Part shown: positions 43,937 to 52,855 of the stretch, one piece after another
Numbering within the stretch: position 1 is the stretch's first letter
Layout of the letters: every line of letters begins with the position of its first letter
Assembly (NCBI GenBank): GCA_041398825.1
Contig: JAWKTX010000004.1
Location: 372,001-436,000, forward strand
Source: Planctomycetaceae bacterium
GTDB taxonomy: Bacteria; Planctomycetota; Planctomycetia; Planctomycetales; Planctomycetaceae
Direction of reading: 5' to 3'
DNA: 64,000 bases
The notes under the pieces: generated by a model
Seen by the model: only the letters and a program-made list of their open reading frames with translations
Databases searched by the model: none
Told to the model about the DNA's origin: nothing
Position numbers and translations under genes: made by a program

Positions 43937-46590
43937 CGGGTCGACTTCCCGGAGTCGCGACGTGGATTCCCGGACGCTGCCTGCGTCGAGTTTGATACTC
44001 GGTGCAGATGCGGATTGGACATGGCGAAGTGACGGGTCAGCCCGGCGTGAATCAGAAATCGGCCTGATAACTCATCGGACAATCGCGGCAATTGATCGTC
44101 CAGACGTTTTGTAAGCTTTTGAAGCTGAAGGCGACGTCCTGAGGCATCCGCCTCGCTTAGCTCGAAAATATCTGCGAGCCGAACAGCGTTTGCCATGGCA
44201 AGCCCATGACGCTGTTCAGAATTCAGCATTGCCTGAGTTTCTCCATGTGGCATTGCGTCCAGATGCTGGTTGATCTGCTGTATTTGAAACAGGATGGACC
44301 TTGGATTTGTTGAATCCGTAATGAGCAGATCAAGTACGACCGGGATCTGGTAAGTCGCGAGATAACGACTTCGATATGTCATCAGGCTGTTTGTGATCTT
44401 GAGTACCGTTTCGATGACGGCCGGGTCAACGACTACCGGATCCCCGCCTGGGGTAACCTGACAAAAGAAATTCTTGATCAGCCCATTAATCTGTGCTGTT
44501 CTTTCGAGTCGCTGGCCAAGGTCCAGAAAACGCCATGCCAGTGTGCGCGTCATGCTTTCGGCGGCCAGTCCGGAGAAGGCTGCAAAGTCCGCCAGCATGC
44601 GGTCGAGCATGTCCATGACATCTAAGTCACGAAGGTCCTTTCCATATGTTTCCGGTTTCATCCGTTCCTTAATGCGATCGATCGTCCTCCACATGTCCGG
44701 GGAAATTCGATCCCGCACGCGCACGGCATTGTAGGTTGCGCTGGCAATCGTGGATCGCAGCCCCATTGGACGCTGAAGGTCGAAGAGAGATTCGGGCAGC
44801 AGGTCGATCAACTCCGTTGACATTCGACGCAGTTCCGGAACCGCATGGTCTGGTTCAATGTGTCCATGTTCCGCGAGAGATCTCAGCAGGGGCTGATGTT
44901 CAGGCCCATCCGGCAACTCTGATTCAAACGATTCGAAAACCGTCCGGAACAGACGGCAGGTCTGTTCAGCCCGTTCAATGTATCGCCCCAGCCAGAACAT
45001 GTTATCTGCAACTCGACTTGGCAGTTCAGAACCGCTTCTGCGCGGCTGAACCATCGTAGTCGGCGCATCCAGAAGACTGATTTCCGGCTCGTGGTGCTGA
45101 GTCAGAATCCAGACATCCTGCGTTCGTTCCCCGGACGTCATCGTGAAGTTCAGATTCTCAGACTGGGGTGAAACGCGAGCCAGTCCACCTGGCAGGCTCC
45201 GAAATCCGGAATCCGAATGGATCAGAAACGCCCGCAACGCCAGATACCAGGGCACTACCTTCCCGTCGACAAGTACGGGTGCAGTGGATCGGTGAACGGG
45301 GCTTTGCGCCACGTAGCTGGTGGGCTCCGCGCGGATCTTCTGTTCCAGTTCATTACGTTGCTGGGCCGACATCCCCGAGGAATGGAGCGGCGGTTCATCG
45401 GTTGTTCTGAATGCCGGTCGAACGATCATTGTGTCCAGATTTCGCAGCACGTGCTCCATCGCGCTTGATTCGCCGCACCACCAGGTCGGAACGGACGGCA
45501 GCTGCAACTCTTCGGACAGCAGGAATCGGCTGATTGCGGGCAGATACGGTACAAAGGCCGGGGATTCGATGAGTCGACTTCCGATGGAATTTGTGACCGC
45601 GATCTTTCCGCTCCGAATCGTTTCCAGCAGGCCCGGCACACCGTGTTCAGAACCAGGATTCAACTCAATCGGATCACAATCATCATCGTCCAGCCGCCGA
45701 AACAGAACTTCAACGGGAAGCAGCCCGCCCAGGGTTTTTAATTGCACGCTTTCCCCGCGAATTGCGAGGTCACCACCTTCGGCGAGCGTGTAGCCCAGGT
45801 ACCGCGACAAATAAGAGTCTTCGAAGTACGAACGACTCTTGGGCCCCTTTGACCAGAGAACGATTCGCGGATTGTCCCGAAAACGCGGGGCCAGTTGCCG
45901 CAGTTGTTCTTTCATGGTTGCATAGAACGGTGCCAGACGTTTGACGGGCACTTTTCGCAGAATCCCCGACAACATACGTGACGTGACAATGCGGTTCTCC
46001 AGTGAATACCCGAGTCCGAAAGGTGATTTGACACGATCTCCGGTGACCCACCACTTGCCATCCGTGTCTCGAGCCAGATCGCTGACGTAATAATCCAGAA
46101 AGCGATGACCTGATGCGTACAACTGCTGATAAACGGGGTACCAGGCAGGATGTCCGAACACAAGATCGGGGGGGATGATCCGTTCTTTCAGAAGTCGCTG
46201 GTCACCGAACAAGTCCGACAGCAGAGCTTCCATCAATCGGGCGCGCTGAGCAAGTTTCAGACTCAGCGACTGCCATGCTGATTCAGCAAAAACCAACGGA
46301 ATGGCGTCCAGCAACCACGGCCTGGATACTGTGCCTTCCGAATCGTGCGGGTTAAATGTAACCCCGTCCCTGGAAATCTGCGTCCGTGCCTGCTGCCAGC
46401 GATTGCTGAGTTCCTCGAGTCCCATGCTGTCGAGACGTGCCACCACAGACTGCCATTCCTTCCGGATTGACCCATTGGGAAGGCAACATTCGTCATACGC
46501 TCCGGCCAGCGGCTGGTATTCACTAAAAAAAGAGAATGGCTTTGCGCCAGTGCCGGGATGGATCGATCCGTCGATGCGATTGGAACTCAT
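43933..46590 (-). CDS. Circularly permuted ATP-grasp plus alpha-E fusion
   Basis: An 885-residue protein. About residues 1-510 are a circularly permuted ATP-grasp ligase: GHPAWYPVYQQLYASG, WVTGDRVKSPFGLGYSLENR, IVLWSKGPKSRSYFED, FRRLDDDDCDPIELN, GKIAVTNSIGSRLIESPAF. Residues about 515-870 are an alpha-E domain (DUF403) with ADNMFWLGRYIERAEQTCRLF and TLAWRFLDLGQRLERTAQI. In the operon these two activities occur also as separate genes (51069 and 50005). It is joined to the gene before it and after it by 4-bp ATGA overlaps. It likely forms amide bonds with ATP; the substrate is unknown. Confidence 0.92.
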   Translation of the reverse strand: MSSNRIDGSIHPGTGAKPFSFFSEYQPLAGAYDECCLPNGSIRKEWQSVVARLDSMGLEELSNRWQQARTQISRDGVTFNPHDSEGTVSRPWLLDAIPLVFAESAWQSLSLKLAQRARLMEALLSDLFGDQRLLKERIIPPDLVFGHPAWYPVYQQLYASGHRFLDYYVSDLARDTDGKWWVTGDRVKSPFGLGYSLENRIVTSRMLSGILRKVPVKRLAPFYATMKEQLRQLAPRFRDNPRIVLWSKGPKSRSYFEDSYLSRYLGYTLAEGGDLAIRGESVQLKTLGGLLPVEVLFRRLDDDDCDPIELNPGSEHGVPGLLETIRSGKIAVTNSIGSRLIESPAFVPYLPAISRFLLSEELQLPSVPTWWCGESSAMEHVLRNLDTMIVRPAFRTTDEPPLHSSGMSAQQRNELEQKIRAEPTSYVAQSPVHRSTAPVLVDGKVVPWYLALRAFLIHSDSGFRSLPGGLARVSPQSENLNFTMTSGERTQDVWILTQHHEPEISLLDAPTTMVQPRRSGSELPSRVADNMFWLGRYIERAEQTCRLFRTVFESFESELPDGPEHQPLLRSLAEHGHIEPDHAVPELRRMSTELIDLLPESLFDLQRPMGLRSTIASATYNAVRVRDRISPDMWRTIDRIKERMKPETYGKDLRDLDVMDMLDRMLADFAAFSGLAAESMTRTLAWRFLDLGQRLERTAQINGLIKNFFCQVTPGGDPVVVDPAVIETVLKITNSLMTYRSRYLATYQIPVVLDLLITDSTNPRSILFQIQQINQHLDAMPHGETQAMLNSEQRHGLAMANAVRLADIFELSEADASGRRLQLQKLTKRLDDQLPRLSDELSGRFLIHAGLTRHFAMSNPHLHRVSNSTQAASGNPRRDSGKSTR

Positions 46591-49500
46591 GCAGGACTAA
46601 CGCCTCGGCGCAGATCGAGCGTCAGGGGAAACGCCGCGTTAATCTCGCGCGGCGGGATATTAACCGGCCCGGGGGTATGCCCCATCGCAAAGAATCGTGA
46701 CACTCGCCTCGCCTCGGCTTCGTACGCATTGACAGGAAAAGTTTCATAGTTTCGGCCGGCCGGGTGCGATACGTGGTAAACGCATCCGCCGATCGATCGT
46801 TCTGACCAGACATCCAGAATATCAAAGACGAGCGGACTATGCACGGGTACCGTGGGATGCAAACACGATGGCGGCCACCAGGCACGATAGCGAACGGCTC
46901 CGACGTATTCTCCCTGGACACCGGTGGGGTGCAGCGGAATGCGTCGACCATTGCATGAAATCACATGTCGAGTGCCCGTCATTCCTGTCACTCGAACCTG
47001 CAGCCGCTCGACCGACGAATCGACGAATCGGACCGTTCCACCTCCGCCTGGCTCTTCGCCCAGCACGTACCAGGGTTCAATGGCATTGCGTAACTCGAAA
47101 TGAATTCCGTCCACGGTAATCTCACCGATCATCGGAAAACGAAATTCGAAGTGTGGCGAAAACCAACTGCGTTCAAACGCTAAACCAGCGGCGTTCAGAT
47201 CTTCGATTACGTGGCCAAGGTCCGTCCAGACGAACCAGGGTAACAGATAACGGTCGTGCAGTGAGGTTCCCCAGTCGGTCAGTCGTTCGTTGAATGGCGT
47301 TGACCAGAATTTCATCGCGAGAGCCCGAATCAGCAGTTGCTGCGTCAGACTCATCTGTGCATGCGGCGGCATTTCAAATCCGCGGAGTTCGACCAGGCCA
47401 AGTCGTCCCGTCGTACTATCCGGCGAGTACAGTTTGTCGATACAAATCTCCGCACGATGCGTGTTTCCAGTCAGATCGATCAGCAGATTTCTGAACAATC
47501 GATCCACCAGCCATGGCGCAGATGGCTGACTCCGATCGGGGACCTGCGAAAAAGCAAGTTCCAGTTCATAAAGTGCATCACGGCGACCTTCGTCAACGCG
47601 TGGAGCCTGGCTCGTGGGGCCGACAAAACGTCCGCTGAAAAGGTAAGACAATGAAGGGTGATTCAGCCAGTAGCCAACGAAGCTCTTCAGCATGTCCGGG
47701 CGTCGAAGGAAAGGGCTGTCCGCCGGAGTTGGTCCACCCATGACCACATGGTTGCCACCACCAGTTCCCGTATGATGTCCGTCCAGATCAAACTTCTCGG
47801 TACCAAGACGCGTTTGGCGTGCAAGTTCGTAAAGCGTTGTTGTTGTTTCAACCAACTCATCCCACGAGGATGCCGGATGCGTATTTACTTCGATGACGCC
47901 CGGATCCGGTGTCACTTTCAGACACTGAAGCCGGTCGTCCTGCGGCGGTAAATAGCCTTCGATCACAACCGGCATTTTTAATGTCTGGGCTGTGCATTCG
48001 ACGGCAGCAAGCAATTCCAGGTAGTCTTCGAGAAGTTCAACCGGTGGCATGAACACATGAAGACGCCCGTTACGGGGTTCTACACATAACGCTGTGCGAA
48101 CCACCGAACCCGGATCCATCACTTCATCGGGAGAATGAACTCTGGACAGCAACTGTTCTGAAATTCCCTGAACGCCAACAGCCTGCTCTGCTCCTCGCAG
48201 GAAATCCTGTCGCCGATCATCAAATCGTGGCAACGGTGGTCGCTGGATGGTCGGGTCTCGCGGCTGAAAAGGCGGCAGTCTGGAATCCGGCACGTAGGGC
48301 AGGGAATCCAGTGGCAATCGCAGCCCCAGCGGCGAGTCTCCTGGAAGGAGAAACATGCGTCCTGACCGAACCGGCCACGGTCCACTGATCCAGGGGCGAT
48401 GCTGGCTCTGCCACCACTGGCGTTTTAATGGCATTACGAATCCCACCGGCGCGTTGAGTCCGCGTTCGAAAACCGAAACCATTCTGGCTCGGTCTTCCGG
48501 ATTGCGCAGCTTTGGGTCACGTGGATCCACATTCACCGGCAGCCGCTGTTCCTTCACCAGGTAATGTGCGATGTCTTCGAAGGCGGGGACGATGTAGCGG
48601 TCATTGACTTCCAGAGCTTTTGCCAGGTGGTGAATAAAGCGGGCCGCCGCATCTGCATCCAGGCCATAATCGCGATCGATGTCGGCAATCAAACCTGCAT
48701 CATGCCAGACCGGCAGTCCGTCGGTTCGCCAGTAACAACCCAGTGCCCATCGGGGCAGAGACTCTCCGGGATACCATTTTCCCTGACCATAATGCAGAAA
48801 TGCCCCTGCAGCGAAGGCGTCGCGCAGTCGCTTGATGAGCACTTCGGACAGACGCCGCTTTTGTGGTCCGACAGCAGCGGAATTCCATTCTGCGCCTTCC
48901 ATGTCATCGACCGATACGAAGGTTGGTTCGCCGCCCATCGTCAATCGAACATCTTCCTCCTTGAGCCTGCGATCCACTTCGTTGCCAAGGCGATTGATCG
49001 CCTCCCATTGCATGTCGGTGTATGGCCTGGTCACTCGCGGATCCTCGTGGATGCGAGTCACAGTCATTGCGAAGTCAAATTCAACCTCACATTCATCCAG
49101 TGTTCCACTGATGGGCGCGGCTGACATTGGCTCCGGCGTACAGGCCAGAGGAATGTGGCCTTCGCCTGCGAACAAACCGGAAGTCGGATCGAGCCCCACC
49201 CATCCAGCTCCGGGAAGGAAGACTTCGGCCCAGGCGTGAAGGTCCGTGAAGTCGTACTCTGCCCCGCTTGGACCATCCAGGGACTTTACGTCCGGAGTAA
49301 GCTGAATCAAATACCCGGAAACAAATCGGGCGGCTAAACCAAGGTGGCGCAGAGTCTGTACCAGCAACCATCCGGTGTCGCGGCAGGACCCTCGCTTCAG
49401 TGTCAGAGTTTCTTCGGCCGACTGGACACCGGGTTCCATCCTGATTTCATAGCGAATCTCCTGCTGCAGGCGTGCATTCAGATCAACCAGAAAATCGACC

Positions 49501-49922
49501 GTGTTTCGTCGGGTGCGGTCGATACTGTCGATGAAGGACCGCCATTGAGGACCCGGTTCTGTAAGTTCCAGAAACGGAAGCAGATCGCGCCGCAAAGCCT
49601 TGTCGTATTGAAATGGAAACTGATCCCCGGATTCTTCAACGAAGAAATCGAATGGATTGATGACCGTCATTTCTGCGATCAGGTCGACCTCAACAGACAA
49701 CTGCTTCGTCTTATCAGGGAAGACGAATCTTGCCTGATAATTGGCGTGAGGGTCCTGCTGCCAGTTAATAAAATGTTTTTCAGGCTTAACGGTCAGCGAA
49801 TAGCTGTGGATTGGAGTTCGACAGTGTGGTGCCGGTCTCAATCGTACGATCTGTGGCCCAAGTGAAATCCGACGATCGTAGTAGTATGTCGTCTTGTGAT
49901 TCAGTGCGACACGAATGGTCAT
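46587..49922 (-). CDS. Transglutaminase-like protein with DUF2126
   Basis: A 1111-residue protein. Residues about 1-290 are a transglutaminase-like domain: N-terminal TIRVALNHKTTYYYDRRISL, Cys in LKRGSCRDTGWLLVQTLRHL, His in DLHAWAEVFLPGAGW and Asp in VGLDPTSG. The remainder is DUF2126, which has the look of a glutamine-synthetase/ATP-grasp-associated module (LTMGGEPTFVSVDDMEG, YLPPQDDRLQCLKVTPDPG, HHTGTGGGNHVVMGGPTPAD, LVELRGFEMPPHAQMSL). It overlaps the next gene by 4 bp. The DUF2126 fold could itself carry amide-ligase activity. Intact, with ATG start at 49922. Confidence 0.92.
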   Translation of the reverse strand: MTIRVALNHKTTYYYDRRISLGPQIVRLRPAPHCRTPIHSYSLTVKPEKHFINWQQDPHANYQARFVFPDKTKQLSVEVDLIAEMTVINPFDFFVEESGDQFPFQYDKALRRDLLPFLELTEPGPQWRSFIDSIDRTRRNTVDFLVDLNARLQQEIRYEIRMEPGVQSAEETLTLKRGSCRDTGWLLVQTLRHLGLAARFVSGYLIQLTPDVKSLDGPSGAEYDFTDLHAWAEVFLPGAGWVGLDPTSGLFAGEGHIPLACTPEPMSAAPISGTLDECEVEFDFAMTVTRIHEDPRVTRPYTDMQWEAINRLGNEVDRRLKEEDVRLTMGGEPTFVSVDDMEGAEWNSAAVGPQKRRLSEVLIKRLRDAFAAGAFLHYGQGKWYPGESLPRWALGCYWRTDGLPVWHDAGLIADIDRDYGLDADAAARFIHHLAKALEVNDRYIVPAFEDIAHYLVKEQRLPVNVDPRDPKLRNPEDRARMVSVFERGLNAPVGFVMPLKRQWWQSQHRPWISGPWPVRSGRMFLLPGDSPLGLRLPLDSLPYVPDSRLPPFQPRDPTIQRPPLPRFDDRRQDFLRGAEQAVGVQGISEQLLSRVHSPDEVMDPGSVVRTALCVEPRNGRLHVFMPPVELLEDYLELLAAVECTAQTLKMPVVIEGYLPPQDDRLQCLKVTPDPGVIEVNTHPASSWDELVETTTTLYELARQTRLGTEKFDLDGHHTGTGGGNHVVMGGPTPADSPFLRRPDMLKSFVGYWLNHPSLSYLFSGRFVGPTSQAPRVDEGRRDALYELELAFSQVPDRSQPSAPWLVDRLFRNLLIDLTGNTHRAEICIDKLYSPDSTTGRLGLVELRGFEMPPHAQMSLTQQLLIRALAMKFWSTPFNERLTDWGTSLHDRYLLPWFVWTDLGHVIEDLNAAGLAFERSWFSPHFEFRFPMIGEITVDGIHFELRNAIEPWYVLGEEPGGGGTVRFVDSSVERLQVRVTGMTGTRHVISCNGRRIPLHPTGVQGEYVGAVRYRAWWPPSCLHPTVPVHSPLVFDILDVWSERSIGGCVYHVSHPAGRNYETFPVNAYEAEARRVSRFFAMGHTPGPVNIPPREINAAFPLTLDLRRGVSPA

Positions 49923-50004
49923 AGGTTATCTGTCGATAGGGCGAATGTGATTTGAAGCGTCACTGCGACCTGGCAGTGCACCGGATGTCAGCCGTCGTCG
50001 CTGA

Positions 50005-51018
50005 CTACGCGCCGATGATCTGACTCTGTGACTGTGCCACCTGGTTCTGTGACGGAGATGACTCTTCTGAATCAGGGAAGCAGCGGAATGCAAAGTAAGT
50101 ATTGTGAATGGCTTCACCAATTGCATTCAATTTCGTCTGCAGATCGTCGATAAACTCGTGGGTGCCGCCATTGATAATTGATTCGGCGGATGTTTCGGTC
50201 AGCTGGCTGATCAGCCCCTGCGTTAACCGCAGAGCCGGATTTCCATCAGGCAGTTCCGGCCCGGGAATTTCCTCCAGGGAATTTCGAATCTGCTTAATGC
50301 AAAACAACACTGCTCTTGGAAAGCGGGTATCGAGCAACAGAAACTCAACCACCCGATGCACAGTCAATGCATGGTATCGCTTTCGAAACATCTCGAAGCC
50401 GCTTACCGATCGCAGCACTGCTGACCACATCAGGTCATCCAGAGTTGTATTGATATCCTGGATGCTTCGCAGCAGAGTAAAATACTTGACGTCAAGGATG
50501 CGGCTGGACTTATCGGCTCGTTCGAGAACGCGACCCAGATTTGCAAAATGCCATCCACTACCGCGCGACATCGTACCTTCCAGGATTCCGGTGAACAGAT
50601 GGGATTGTTCCCGCACCTGTTCATAGAATTCGATGTTTGCTGCACTGACGCCTGATTCCGCGGCACGCTTGACCAGGTGGTAGAAGTCGTTGAGCTGTTC
50701 CCACGCTTCAGATGAGATTGCTTCGCGAACCGTACGTGCATTCTCCCGTGCATTGCGGATCGCTGTGAAGACGGAGTTCGAATACTCGCGATCGAAGGTG
50801 AGGAACTGTCGGACATTCTCTGACGTGAATTCGCCGTATTTTTCGAGGAACTGTTCGTCATCGCCGGTAGCACGGATTAGTGGTTCCCATTGTTCGCCGG
50901 CCTGAACTGGCTGGTCGAGAACCAGTTGAACGGTGACTTCCACAAACCTTGCAATATTCTCTGCACGTTCAACATACCTCGACATCCAGTAGATTGAATT
51001 TGCCACTCGACTCAGCAT
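50005..51018 (-). CDS. Alpha-E domain protein (DUF403)
   Basis: A 337-residue all-helical protein with the alpha-E hallmark at the start (MLSRVANSIYWMSRYVERAE, then NIARFVEVTVQLVLD) and the internal FANLGRVLERADKSSRILD. Family members are always encoded next to circularly permuted ATP-grasp proteins. The biochemical role is not known; a catalytic or carrier function for the peptide product has been proposed. It starts with ATG 51018, 50 bp after the ATP-grasp gene and ends 82 bp before the transglutaminase/DUF2126 gene. Confidence 0.92.
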   Translation of the reverse strand: MLSRVANSIYWMSRYVERAENIARFVEVTVQLVLDQPVQAGEQWEPLIRATGDDEQFLEKYGEFTSENVRQFLTFDREYSNSVFTAIRNARENARTVREAISSEAWEQLNDFYHLVKRAAESGVSAANIEFYEQVREQSHLFTGILEGTMSRGSGWHFANLGRVLERADKSSRILDVKYFTLLRSIQDINTTLDDLMWSAVLRSVSGFEMFRKRYHALTVHRVVEFLLLDTRFPRAVLFCIKQIRNSLEEIPGPELPDGNPALRLTQGLISQLTETSAESIINGGTHEFIDDLQTKLNAIGEAIHNTYFAFRCFPDSEESSPSQNQVAQSQSQIIGA

Positions 51019-51068
51019 TGCCTGATTCCCCGTAGTTTCTCTGATTGATTCACCAGCGCTGCACGGTC

Positions 51069-52547
51069 TTACAAAACGTCGTCGACATCAGATTTTTCGT
51101 GGTGATACCCGGAGATCACCCACGTGTCTTTGCTGCCGCCTCCCTGAGATGAATTGACCACCAGCGATCCCTTTTTCAGTGCGACACGGGTCAGACCTCC
51201 GGGCAGGACCCAAACAGATTCTCCGTAAAGAATATACGGGCGAAGGTCGACGTGTCGGCCTTCAAAATGATCACCAACGAGTGTTGGGACCCGGGATAAT
51301 GCCAGAGTTGGCTGAGCAATATAGTTTCGCGGATCGGCCTTGATCAGTTCTGCAAACTTACGCTGCTCTGCTTCGGTGGAATGTGGTCCAACAAGCATTC
51401 CGTAACCTCCCGCTTCATTTGCGGCTTTCACCACAAGTTCCGGCAGGTGTTCCAGTACGTACCTGCGATCGTCTTCACGTTCGCAAACGTATGTGGGCAC
51501 GTTGGGAAGGACGGGCTCTTCGCCAAGATAGTAGCGAATCATCTCAGGCACATAGGCGTAGATGACTTTATCATCGGCGACACCCGTGCCCGGGGCATTC
51601 GCGAGGGCCACGTTGCCTTTACGATAAGCTCTCATCAGGCCTGGGACCCCGAGCATCGAATCTTTTCGGAAAGCTTCCGGGTCCATGAAGTCGTCGTCGA
51701 TCCGCCGATAGATCACATGGACTCTCTGAAACCCCTCTGTGGTCCGCATAAAGACCCGGTCGTCGTGTACCACCAGATCCTGGCCCTCGACCAACTCGAC
51801 GCCCATCTGCTGAGCGAGGAAGGAATGTTCGTAGTAGGCTGAATTATAGATTCCGGGCGTCAGGACGACGATCGTTGGATCGGGAGTGTCTTCCGGGCTC
51901 AGCCATGAAAGGGTGTTGTACAATCGGGACGGATAGTCGATGACCGGCCGGACTCTGGAATCTGCAAAAATGTGGGGGAAGCTTCGCTTCATGACGGAGC
52001 GATTCTGAAGTACATACGAAACCCCGGAGGGACATCGAAGGTTATCTTCAAGAACGTAGATGGCTCCGTCGCTGTGCCTGACAAGGTCGGTGCCTGTAAT
52101 GTGGCACCAGATGCCTTTCGGGGGATTCAGCCCGATGCATTGTGGACGAAAAGACTTTGCCTTCTCCAGCATTGAACGCGGCACTATGCCTTCGTTCACA
52201 ATGTTTTGAGAATGATAAATATCGTCGAGGAACAGATTCAGGGCTTTAATGCGCTGACGCAGACCAGCTTCGATGTGTGCCCATTCGAATGCCTGCACCA
52301 CGCGGGGAATAATATCGAACGGAAAGATTTTCTCAGTGCCGTGTTCGTCGCCGTAGACCGTGAAGGTAATCCCCATCCTCAGCAATGCCCGATCGATGGC
52401 TTCCTGACGAAACTTCAGTTCACTCAACGGCAGATCGTTGATTCGACTCACCAGAATCTCCGACCCTGATCGGGGACTGCCGGCTTCACTGATAATCTCG
52501 TCGTAGAACCCCTCGGTGTCGTAGTCTTCGAATGTGAATTGGCGCAT
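51069..52547 (-). CDS. Circularly permuted ATP-grasp ligase, first gene of the operon
   Basis: A 492-residue protein of the DUF404/DUF407 (circularly permuted type 2 ATP-grasp) family. The hallmarks are AIYVLEDNLRCPSGVSYVL, RVHVIYRRIDDDFMDPEAF, GNVALANAPGTGVADDKVIYAYVPEMI, VVKAANEAGGYGMLVGP and LRPYILYGESVWVLPGGLTRVAL with NSSQGGGSKDTW. These are the ATP and Mg ligands of the ATP-grasp. The family catalyses ATP-dependent amide bond formation. It leads the five-gene operon and probably supplies the first ligase step. Its paralogue is the N-terminal half of the 885-residue fusion. ATG at 52547. Confidence 0.94.
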   Translation of the reverse strand: MRQFTFEDYDTEGFYDEIISEAGSPRSGSEILVSRINDLPLSELKFRQEAIDRALLRMGITFTVYGDEHGTEKIFPFDIIPRVVQAFEWAHIEAGLRQRIKALNLFLDDIYHSQNIVNEGIVPRSMLEKAKSFRPQCIGLNPPKGIWCHITGTDLVRHSDGAIYVLEDNLRCPSGVSYVLQNRSVMKRSFPHIFADSRVRPVIDYPSRLYNTLSWLSPEDTPDPTIVVLTPGIYNSAYYEHSFLAQQMGVELVEGQDLVVHDDRVFMRTTEGFQRVHVIYRRIDDDFMDPEAFRKDSMLGVPGLMRAYRKGNVALANAPGTGVADDKVIYAYVPEMIRYYLGEEPVLPNVPTYVCEREDDRRYVLEHLPELVVKAANEAGGYGMLVGPHSTEAEQRKFAELIKADPRNYIAQPTLALSRVPTLVGDHFEGRHVDLRPYILYGESVWVLPGGLTRVALKKGSLVVNSSQGGGSKDTWVISGYHHEKSDVDDVL

Positions 52548-52855
52548 ATGAATTTTGGTCTGCTCAGGGTTTACGCAGTGCTGAGTGTTTTTACAGCACT
52601 GCTATCCCTTTGGTTCTATGGGATTGAGGAAAGAATGGAACCCTCAATCTTGAATTAATGTTTAACCGGGGTTTTAGAGAACACATTGTTCCAGAAAAGA
52701 GCGATTCATTCAGGAAAGAGTGACGTTTGCCTGTTTTCCGCATCGAGCCTCGAGGAGCAAACATCGTACCGTGGCTGGATCTCTACTCCGGTGTTCTCAG
52801 GCTGTGGACTTTGTGTTTCTGGATCGGCCCCTGGGAGGTGACCATGGATTTCGAT
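52548..52855. other. Promoter-side intergenic region of the ATP-grasp operon
   Basis: This 308-bp gap separates the operon start from the stop of the sulfatase gene upstream on the same strand. The stretch is AT-rich near 52640-52700. No clear promoter, operator or terminator is recognised. Confidence 0.5.
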
